A DNA stretch of 64,000 bases from Arachis hypogaea (taxonomy: Eukaryota; Streptophyta; Magnoliopsida; Fabales; Fabaceae): contig NC_092053.1 of the NCBI RefSeq assembly GCF_003086295.3, positions 117,634,445 through 117,698,444 on the forward strand, read 5' to 3'. Under the pieces are notes generated by a model. That model saw only the letters and a program-made list of their open reading frames with translations. It did no database searches and was not told where the DNA came from. This document shows positions 14,301-26,300 of the stretch, piece by piece. Made by a program: the position numbers and the translations under genes. Position 1 is the first letter of the stretch; every line of letters begins with the position of its first letter.

Positions 14301-17300
14301 TGCTATACAAAAGCAAAAGAAAACAGAAGATTTGTCTATAAAGCATAGGTTTCCAGTCTCTCAACATGTCTGAGAAATAATACAGTGGAAATCTATATTT
14401 TTCAAGATACCAGCATTTGACAAAAAAAAAATTTCCTCTGTAGCTTTTTGAGAGAGAGATTTTTAATATGAAGGGGAAGAAAAACCTCTAAGAAAGAGCA
14501 TAAGCCATCTGCTAAAAATAACAAGACTGTACTTTCAGTGTAGTGTACAACACAGGAATTTGTTAATATAAATACATAAGACTGATATAAATGATATATA
14601 TTTAATAAAGCATTCTCTTAATACATAAAGTTATAATAAATCTTACAAGTATATATGTAAAACATGGTGAAATATCAAATAGAGATTTTCTTGGCGTTAA
14701 ATTTGTAACATATATGTTAATATTTATGTATATGAACGAATATATCATGTCCTTGTCAGACAATTATAAAACTGGTGTTTCACCGAATTCCGAGTCTCGT
14801 GTTAAGTGTAAATGCCATGATCTATGCTTCACAGCTAACCAACATTTCACAAAATAATCCCAAACAGAATAAAGTATTGTTTTTGTCTCTAACGTTTGGG
14901 ATAAGTCCCAAAGTTGTCCATAACATTTCAATCGTCCTATTTAAGTCCCTAATGTTTCAAAATTAACTCAATGTTGTCCTGCCGTTAGGATCCGTTAACA
15001 AAATTTATGGCGGGACAAAATTGAGACGATTTTGAAATGTTATGGACTTAAATAGGACGAAAACATTGGGGACAAAAACGATAGATAGAAACAAATTTTA
15101 ATTTTATCCTTCAATAATATCAATTTTTTACTATACATAGTATTCAATTATTTTTTAATCACACCTAAGTAAATTACACTTAATCATATTACTTTCATTC
15201 TAAATAAATTAATTTTTTTTATAATTTTACTCTTAAAGATTTTTAGTTATCATGAAATGTTCGTAGAATGATAAGTATATAAACTTGCAGGAAAGAAAAA
15301 AATAATATATATACAATAAAATATAAATTATACCTTTTGTCTCTAATGTATCAAAATTCTTTAAAATTATAAAAAAATAAATTTATTTAAAATGAAAGTA
15401 ATGTGATTAAGTGTAATTTACTTAGATGTAATTAAAAAAATAATTGAATATTATCTATAGTAAAAAATTGATATTATTGAAGGATAAAATTAAATTAAAA
15501 TTTATTTTTATGTATCGTTTTTGTCCCCAACGATTTCGTTCTATTTAAGTTCCTAACGTTTCAAAATCGTCTTAATTTTGTCCCGCCGTTAATTCTGTTA
15601 ACGAATCCCTAACGGCAGGACAACATTGAGTCAATTTTGAAACGTTAGGGACTTAAATAGGACGATTGAAACGTTAGGGACAACTTTGAGACTTACCCCA
15701 AACGTTGGGGACAAAAACAATACTTTACTCATCCCAAACAGTATTACTTTTGAAGGACAAATACAGATCCAGTAACAAGACTAAGGATATAAACAAATTC
15801 ATGCCCCATACCATCATTTCATCTTCAAGTGGTGCTTCGATAACCTCAAACTCAGCACCTTTGTAGCTAAGTGTCCGACATAAATACATCCCCCTAAAAC
15901 AGAAAAAGTGAAACCAACAGATAAAATATTGAAAAACATGTGTTTATAAAGCTGAGGATTGGCATGCACTAGAATTTTTTTAACCTTGCTTTCATGTCCA
16001 TGGCAACTAGTTCTAGAGCTCCAACACCCCCTCTGTCAAGAGCACCTGGATAATATATACTCCGTTATTTTCAATAATTTAACAGAGACAGAAACACGTT
16101 CAGAGAGAAAGAACATTTTTTCCTTTTTCATTTTGGTGAATAAGAAATTCTTTAACACTAACAACCAATATTCTGTAGGAAAATCAAATGACAAAATGAA
16201 AATTTACATAACTAATTTCTTAAGTACCTAAGAAGTGAGGGAAACCATACCTTGAAAGCTAACTATTAAGGGAAAGAACCACTTTCCTGAAATACAACAT
16301 GAAGTATCCCATACTACTCGATGTGGGACTTTGGGCACCCCATAATACCCAAGCCCCTAACATAATTCAATATTTTTTCAGTTAGATTATAATGGTGTAG
16401 GGACATTTGACTGCCTCCTTGTTCGCAGAAGTTCTTAAATTTCTAATTTCTCAATCAATAGCATCCCACGCATAATACCCTCAAGAGATTTGCTGTTACT
16501 TGTTACTTACTATTAATTATAACTCCTTACAAACGTAGCCATTAATTGTAGATCCAATTCTAATACTCTTTTTTAATTAAAAAAATTAATAAAGATGAAC
16601 AGAAGGATAATACAAATGGGGGATAAGGGCTTCCATATACAAAAGCAAAGCAAACAAAAGATTTGTCTAAAAAGCAAAACTTTCGAATGTCTCAACTTCC
16701 GGATAGGGCTTCTAATCCTATCCCACAAAACATGCTTTTCAGAAGATTTGTAATGAAGGTGCGAGCATTATACTCGGATGAAAATAGTCCAAATAGTGGG
16801 AAAAACTACACAATCCCACAAAATTTTCCTCTTTTCTACTACCAAACCCAAAAACCTAGTCAATTTCAATTTCAATAATTTTTATTTCCATATATTCATA
16901 AATGCATTTATATGATTAGATTTATTTTTATTGAAAAATAAATTTATAAACAAGAAAGCAAGCAGTACACAGCGAATCTTAATATTCTCACAAGAAAAAG
17001 AAAATATGGGACATATAACACTGAGCAATGTAATAAGGCATGCCATTTACTCTGCATATCTACCAAACAGCCACTTCACAAATGACTGTTTGCAGAACAC
17101 CACAAAGAAACTAAGAAGTTAATCCTATCCGAAATATTGTCTAGAGATGGAGAAACCAGTTTGAAAACTATAGCATTTTCTTTCTAGCAAAATCTCCAGA
17201 AAATAGCAAAAGATGAGCATTGCCACACTTTAAGGTTTTTTTATTTAAATAAATTAAAAAATATAGTTATTTCCAAATACACGCAAAAGTTATAGAAGTT

Positions 17301-20300
17301 GTGAATATATGCAACTGATTCCATTTCGCAATAGGGCATTGCATTGAAAAATTAAACTGCATTTTGCACCAAGGAGTTGCGAAATCAACATGTTTCATGC
17401 AACTATGAGCATTTTGCATGAAGCACTTGGGAAAATTGAGTTAATTTTTTCACATTTGTTCCACTCATTTTGCATCAGGCTAGTGGGAAATAAGTTGATT
17501 TTTTTTGGGCGCACTTGTTCCACTCATTTCGCACGAGGGTAATGGGAAATGTGTTGACTTTTTTTTTAAGCTAAAACCCCATGGGAGACATGCAAAATGT
17601 GCTTGAGTTTTGTGTGAAACTCAAATCCCACTGGGCAATGCAAAATGAGTGGAACAAGTACGAAAAAAATTAACTCAATTCCCCCAAGTCCCTAATGCAA
17701 AATGCTCATAGTTAGATGAAACATGTTGATTTCACATTTCCCTGCTGCGAAATGCAGTTTAATTTTTCAGCGCAATACCTTATTGCGAAATGGTATCAGT
17801 TGCGTATACTTGCAACTTCTACAATGTTTGTATGTTTGAAAATAATTAATTTTTTTATTTAAATAAAAAACCACAGTTTTGCATTGTTTGTGAATCCCAA
17901 AGCATCTGAATTTAGTAAAAAGAAACTGTTGAAAGTCCATTTGCAAACCAAGCTTTCTACAAAAATGTCAAAAAAGCATGATGCAGTCATAATTGACAGC
18001 AGAATAATACAAATTATAGAAGACGCTAGCTCTGAACTACTAGATCAACAGATAAGAGACAAAATAAGGCCTGCACTTTTGTGGCATCTCCTGTGTTGGA
18101 GAATACTTGGGAAAATGCTCAGCCATTATTAAGCGGTTTCCAGAATTTCACCTTGGGAAAATGCACAGGTAGTGGAACAGTAGTAAAGTAACATTCAAAG
18201 TATATAAAGGAAAGAAACATGCAGAGTTAGAGGGAAAAGGATAAGTAGCATTGATAGTAATAGACACATAGAATTACATGCAAGAACTGCAAATAACTTG
18301 TATAGAGGTTACCATTTCCATCAAAATATTTACATGTTCTACTTCCTTTAATTATCCTTGATTGATGAAGCAACTAACATCAACATAAGACAATACAGGC
18401 ATTTACTAAAGTTTTGTTAGTAGTTTGATCTCTTATATCAGGTCTACTATAACCAAAGACCTTTTGATGACTAACTTACACCCCAACTTTCAGAACCTAA
18501 CATTAGCGAGACACTTTTAAGCATTGCCAAAATTTTCAACCCTCTTCCCTCAGCATTTGTGTAAGCAAAACAGATCAAATTATTCTCAATTAATATCCAC
18601 CAACAGCTTATTAATGAAAATAATAATGTAGTCGTCATGTACAAATCATGTATGACTCAGAAAGTAACAGCAGCAAGTATCTAAAACGAAAAAGGTTTCA
18701 CACTTATCAAACAATTTTTGTGAATGAAAGAAAAGACTTCTTCAGAACAAGATCACCAGCTATAATTGTATTTCCTGTTTAAGGACAAGTTGGACACGGA
18801 ATATAATAAGAGAATATATGGGTATAAAACAGTATAAATGCATCAACTTCAAAATCTGGGGTAAAAAGCTAAAAGAAAGAAAAAACACAACAAAAACAAA
18901 AACAGAAACAAGAATACTAACAGTTAAGTAAGGAAAAGGGAAAATTTCAATACTAGAAAAGGAGAAAGAAAAACAACAATACCTAGAAATTCACGGAAAT
19001 CAGAGAAAGAGGTCCCATCTCCCCAAAGACCAAGGCGAACCATATAACCCATATTGCGAGGTTCTGATGCACCAGTAGCAGAGCAATAAACAACACGAGC
19101 ATCAGGTAGCCGGTCCTGTTTAATTTAAATAGCAATAGTTACAGAAACCCACTTTTATCAACCACTTCAACAGTAAATATTACTATATCTGGAAATATTA
19201 TTGCAGACAGACCAAATGCGCACGCGCGCGCACACACACAGCCTTTGATTAGTCACCAATCTTATAAGTAGTTGTCAAACATGTGAGCTTCTGTAGGTCA
19301 CTTTTATAATAATCCAAGTCTTCAAAAGATAGAGCAAAAAGAACAAACCTGAATTTCAAGAACCGCTTCTCCGGTTCGTGTTGGCTGACTTCCAGATTCA
19401 GGGACCAAATTTTTCGCTTTGTGACACTACAATCAGCAAATCAAACCTTAATAAGAAAAGGTAAAGAAAATCAAATTGAACCAAAAAGCACTCAAATCAC
19501 CAATCACCATCTTTCAAATTGAATAGACATGCAAATAACATTGGGAAATATTTCCATACCTCATCAAAAATTACAAGACCGTCAAACCCTGGTCCACACC
19601 ACTGCACAAGCTGTTGGAGACGTGAACGACCTTTCTCAGAGGATGCTATGAGACTATTGTATGTCAAGAAAACAACTCCCTCCCTGACCCCAACAGACTT
19701 TGAATCAAGCTTAGAATAAGGCAGTTTGTTCAAAGCATGCACTGGATAAGGGGAAGAAAAATAAAGAAACTTAAATACATAATAATACTATATGCTCGTG
19801 GACGAGAAACATATAGGCACTTTTTCAAATTCAACTCTACATAAAAGTGAAATCTGAAATGGACTACAGAAAGGAACTTCTCCCATGAAGACAACAACTC
19901 ATCAAAAACTATTCATTCTATGAATAAAAAAATGAATTATTGTAGCCAATAATGTAGGAGAATGAGCAAAGAAAACAAATAATCTATTATGAAGTCCAAG
20001 TGTGTCAATTCTGGTATGATAAGCCTGCAGCATTAGATGACAAGAAATTTCAAGTTGATGTATGGTCCAAGCAGAGGAAACAAACTGAAAGTAACGAGAC
20101 CACAAATTTTGACGAGGAAGGGGAAACACCACCACCAATATTAATGATATAAAAACAGCCAAGCCTTGTTACAGTAATGGAGAATGGCAACATGAATCAG
20201 AGATCACCAGAGTGTTCTATCATAAACCACATCTAAGGTAGAATCATCCAAATAACTATTTTTTATTTTTTTTTTATCAACAGTTTTTCTTCATCTCCCA

Positions 20301-23300
20301 CTTCTTCTCATCAAGATGCTAACTTCCATCATATCTTTTCAACCCAAGGACATCAATATTCACACACCTAAAATCACCAACAATAAAATCCTACCTTGAA
20401 TCTACATGAGCTATGTACATATTGTAAATGCTAAAAATCAATTTGAAAGAGAGCACATAGCAAATAAGACATCCTCACAAGAAGGAAGAAAATGTCCTAC
20501 AAAAATTCTCGGATCAGTGTGAAATGTCTTCTTAGCTACCTATGTTATCCGCTTGCAACAGTGTGCCTTCTCTCTGGTCACTAATTTAAGTTCATGATTT
20601 GCCTTTGGCTGATTGTTCAATGACACAGTCACATTGAGGAAGAGTAAGCCACCTTCCAAGTGCCTCAACATCCCTATTCTGCATTTCACCTCTAATTTTC
20701 CCCATGGGATAAAGTGATGAATATTGGATTGAGTTTTCCTTCCAACCTCCAATTAGAATCAAACCAATGGCTATATTCGTTATTTCACTCAGGCCATTTC
20801 AAGGCTTCATTGGGTCTCCAAGTTCTCAGAAGTTCCTTATGTCGTTCTTTGCAGTCTATTGTTGCATGTATAGGAAACTTCCGCTGCTTTCAGTGTGCCT
20901 TCTCCCACCATCATTGTTAGAATTCATAGCCATCATTTCTGTTAAAAAAACTCCACTTATGGCCTTCTTCCAAATAATGCAATTGATCAACAAGTTGATA
21001 AGTTGATGGTTATTCCAACTACCTCGTGCTATATTTCACATATCCAACATCCCTAAGTTGCATTGCTAGTCTTCAATGGAGATGATTTTATATTTTCAAG
21101 GGTTAAATTGTTACAAGCTTAAAGGTTAGCAAGTTTTAGCTTGAGGGAAGTGTTAGAAATCAGGATAGAATCATATCATATCAAATCAGAGTACCAAATA
21201 TGATCTCCTAGGACTTTTTTTATATATATTTATCATTATTCTCCTTTTTTCTTTCCTTATTAGTATAAATGTTTTATTATTATTATAAATAGAGGCTAGA
21301 ATCCTCTTATGAAACACATCACATAAGAGTACTATATTCTTTTACTCATTTGACAAAACAAAATAGGGTGCTCATCATGGATTTTCGCACTAACCAAAAG
21401 GTGAGGAAAAGACATTAAGAAAAGAACTCGAGGAGGAGGAGGAGCCAAATAAGAGGTGAGAAACAAAGAAACTTCCAAAGACGGGTGGAAGAAGAAACAA
21501 GATGGGAAGGACTGGAAGTGCGGATGAGATGTGGAGTGAAATGTTAGAAGTTATCGGAAAAGTGGAAAAAGAAAGCTTTGGTAAAACTAGGAATTGGAGC
21601 AAGAGACAAGGAGTTATGGTGGTGGAATACAAGTGTACAAGAGAAGGTAAGGGTAAAGAAAAAATGTTTTAAAGAGTGGTCTTTGTGCCACAACAATGTA
21701 AATTGCAAAAAATATAAAATGGCTAAGGAGACAAAAATGGCAATAAGCGAAGCAAGAACAAGAGCATATGAGTGTCTTTGTCAGTCCTTGGGTACAAAGG
21801 AATGGGAAAGTGGTATATATAAAATTGCAAAAGGTTGAGAAAGAAGAACGAGAGATTTGGATCAAGCTAGCTGCATTAAGGACAATAATTGTGAGGTTTT
21901 TGGAAAAACTAACTTACCTTTCTATGTCAGCAGAGAAAGTCAAGAACTGGAAAAAAATATAAATAAAATAAAATAGAGGTGGAGGAAAGATAAAGCTGCT
22001 TACATAAGAAAATAATAGAGTTGTCAAGTGCTAAAGTCCTAGTGTTAGGAGTTTTGAAAAAGGGGATAGGGTAAAGGAAATGAAGGACTGACTAGTTTAG
22101 TAACCTTTTTATCCGTTTAAGCTTTGGGATAAGTGATTTCATGATATGGTATAGCTGTTATATGACCAAAAGGTCTGGAGTTCAATCCTTATTACCCCCA
22201 GAACAAATAAATTCAACATAAGGTAAACTAAAAAGATAGAAAAAGACCTATGTATATGTATAATCACAGTTTAAGCCCAAAAAGTGGCTTTTATTGGAGA
22301 GGGTGTATTAGATACATAACCATTCAAGTACCTCTACCTATCAATTTAAAGTTTTGGGAAAAGTGGTTTCACGACATGGTATAAGTGTTTCTATAACCAA
22401 AAGAACTAAAGCTCAATCCTTGTAACTCCCAAAACAAGAAAAAAATCAGCACAAGGTAAAAAAAAATAAAGAAAAAGAAGAAAGAAAAATACTTATGCAT
22501 AATCATGCTTCAAGCCCAAAAGAAAGGGCATGTTGAAGATATAACCATTCATGTGCTTTCTCATATTAGCTTAAACTTCTGGGATAAGTGATTTCATGAA
22601 AAAGATAGCAAACCAAGGGATGATAGGCAATAAATGGGCAATGAGAGGAAACAATATCATTATCATCCTAAGTATCTTACCAAATTTTAATTCGAGAATC
22701 ATCAACCAAATAGAAGGATAAAAGAAGAACATTATGGTAACCCTCGAGACGAATTTCAAAAGACATGTATATTATCCTACTTGCAATATCATTGCCCCAA
22801 CCATTCAGGTGCAAACCATACATAAAAAGATCAAGAAGAGTTACACACAGCTTCAGTTAACAAAATATAAGGGACCTCTATCCACACACCTCACATTTCA
22901 ATAACAATTTTCTCACCACTAGTCATGCGGGCACACACAATATATATATATATATAAGCAAATGGAAAAAAATAAAAAAAAATGAAACATGATTAGATTA
23001 GATTAAGTTGCTTTAGGAAGCACACTGAAAGTGTCAAACACTACTAAATACACCACATAATTAACAAATATGTCAATACAACAGTATTAAAATCAGCAAA
23101 GAATTTACCATCAATGCAGGTTGCTTCCACATCATCTAAGTCTCTTCTTGCATCAAACTTCAAGTCTGAACCAACAGAAATCCACCTGTGTAAGATCATT
23201 GGAAACATAGCAACATAATCAAAACAAAACCTCCAGTTTATAGCCAAAAACCTAATTGAAATCACAAATGATTTTTGTTTTTCTTTTTTTTTTTTTGTTC

Positions 23301-26300
23301 TGACAAGGGACTCAAAACTGAGTCATTGGGGAGGGGGGAATCTAACCACTCTAAGTGGTACCAACTGGGATACTCCCATGTTGGCACAAAAGAGATACTA
23401 AACATGTGCATTACAAACATACAAATTGGATCTACATTGTTAATGGGTGTTTATCACAATTATTAATAAAGCACACGCATGATTGCATTTGGGACTGTGA
23501 CCTAAATTTGTAAAACTTTTTTCCTTCCATGGTGCTAGAAGCCTAACTTGGTTAAAATCACAAACAAGCAATAAAAAAAGTGATTGTAGGAACAAATAAA
23601 AGTACATCTGGTGCATTAACTATTATTTATCACATTTTTTCAATAAACAAAAGCGTGATTTCATTTGGAGACTATGACCTAAACTTACAATGCTTTCCTC
23701 CTTCCATGGTGCCAATTCTCCCAAATTAGCCCTGCAATAGTTCGACCTTTACCTATACCAGCTCCATCTCCAATAAAAAATCCTGCCCTAGCACCATTAG
23801 GTAGGTGTTGAAGATGTCTCTGTCAAAAGGAAACCCACAGGCCAGATCAATACAACAGAAAGATAAAACATAAATATATACATATTATCAATTATGAATT
23901 ACGTTATAGAAGAAACCTGGCAAGCATAGATCAATGTCTCAATTTGCAAGCATGACAAAGCCTTTGAACTTTCCAAACTATCTTTTATTTGAGGATCATA
24001 AGTTGGCTCAGGTGGCTGCACTGCAGACAAGGAAGATGTCTCCACAACAGGATCTGGGTGCAGAGGCCCAATGGATACTTTTGGAGGTCGCTGCACACAG
24101 AGATATATCAACAAAAAAAAGGTTCCTCTTTCAGCCAAACAAAACTTCTAAAATATAACGCTCTGAAAAGAAACAATTAGCAACTCACATAATCTGTAAA
24201 TGTTTCTCCAAGCATCCCTCCTTCATCCTCGTCCCGCTCCACCTCAACAGCTAGCTGATTTAATTTAATGCACAACAGAAAAAACAAGAAGAATAAATCT
24301 AAGAAAGCTAAAATATTCAAACAATTTATTTCAAAATAAAAAAAAAGACCTCAAAACTTTTGAACAAATGATTTCAATAGATAAATGGAGAAGAGCAAGG
24401 AAAAGATACTGGAACTACTTGCGGCAATCTCATGCTTCTAGAAGAAATACAGTATTTTCTTGGCTGAGTTAATGAAAAGTGGGAAGGTGTAAAACCGAGA
24501 AATTTCAAAAGAGTTTTGGCTAAAACCAAAAGTTTTACACTTTACTATGTTGCATATGCTGTTACACAAAGCAAGTAAAATGCATTTTTTCATTCCAAAT
24601 TTTCCTCCAGCCAACTCTATACCAACTCAACCAAGTTTATTGCATGTCATAATGCAAGAGGTAAGTATTTTGAAGTGAGAGTCCAATTTTGGAGTGGCCC
24701 CTTGTTTATCTAGGGCCAAGGAGTTCCGTTGACTTGCAATCCTAGATCTACTCTCATTTGGGATCTTGTTGATAAGAAGATTCCTAAGCATTTTGGGATT
24801 TGGAACAGGACCATTTTTCTCTAATGGACCATATCACTCTCATTCAGTCATGACTGTCAGCCATTCTTCCTTCCTTATTATCCTTGTTCCATATTCCAGC
24901 GGCAGTGACCAACACGTTGAAAAGATTGCAAAGGACTTTCTTCAATGTTGTGCTTTGGATTCAAACAGGGATCATTTGGTGCACTGGAGAGTTTGTTCCC
25001 ACCCTAAAATGGAAGGAGGCTTGGGTATTGGCAATATTGTGTCTAAAATCATTACTTTGGTAGAAAATAGCTACAGCACTTTCCTTTAGAGTCTCACTCT
25101 CCATGGCACCAAGTTATCAGAAGTATGGTTTGGACAGGAATGGTTGGGATGCTAATGCTGCTGCCTAGGCTACTCATTCTAACCCCTAGAATTTCATTTC
25201 TCAAGGTTATACTACTTCGTACTTTCACACCCTTTCTTTCTTTTAAGGTAGGTGATGGGTCACACTTTAACTTTTGGGAAGATCACTAGATAGGAGATAG
25301 CTATTCTAAACTAGACTTTGCTCATCTTTATCATCTATCTTCCTTGCGTAATTCCACTATTCAGTCCTTTTACACTACACAGGGTTCTTCCTTCTCTGAC
25401 TTCCATTTCTTTCATAACCTAAATGATACCTGTGAACTTTAGATAATCTTAGGTTCCTCGATAATTTTACTACTTTCTAATCCTAACAAAAGGATATAGC
25501 CTCTTGACTCCTCTAGTAAATTTAGTTGTAAATCCTTTTCTCCAATTTGGAACTCTGTCTTCAAATACAATGTCTTCCCATATTCATAAAACCTAATAGG
25601 AAATCCGAAGCTCCCTCTAATTACAAATCGTTTGTACAGCCAGTTATTCTTAACAAAATTAATGAAAATGACATGTCAAAAGTTCGAAGGCCTCATAAGG
25701 CTATCTCTCCTGTTGTGTGTGTTATGTGTGAGGCAATTTCAGGAACAAATTCACATCTATTTTTACAGTGTCCTGTGGCTGTGTTTTTATGGAACAATTT
25801 ATTTGGTAACATGTCGGGTGTGCCCCGGAACTTTAGATTGGCCCCTATTAATTAGGCTTGTTGGGTTTGGAAGCAAGAAAGAGGCAATATCTTTGTGGCA
25901 GTATGCAATACACACCAGTGTTTGCAGTATTTGGTTGGAACATAATGCTACACATTCAATGAAAACTTTTCTAACAAACAAGTTTAACAGGTAGAATTAG
26001 ATGCTTGGCTATATTTGGTGTGTAAAGCTCATTATATGTATAGAGGACTATAGAGGACTTTCCCTCTCAAACATGTAGAGAGATTGGAAACTTTGCCTTA
26101 CAGATAAATCTTGGTTTGTTTTGCTTTTGTATAGAGGAACTCTTACCATCTAACCTGTATTATCCTCCTTCTCATCTTAATGAAATTCTTCTTTTATCAA
26201 AAAAGAAAAAATGCTCTGATCCAAGACGTTGGTGGGAAAACGAAGGGCAAGGAAGGACAGTTAGTATTTCTATTCTAACTTGAGATGAGTTTAAAATGTT

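Noticed and set aside
19497..19742. FGT1 reading frame continuing past DE into VWKYF
   Set aside because: The GT of that sequence is the exon 6 donor; exon 7 supplies CHKAKN, completing DECH.
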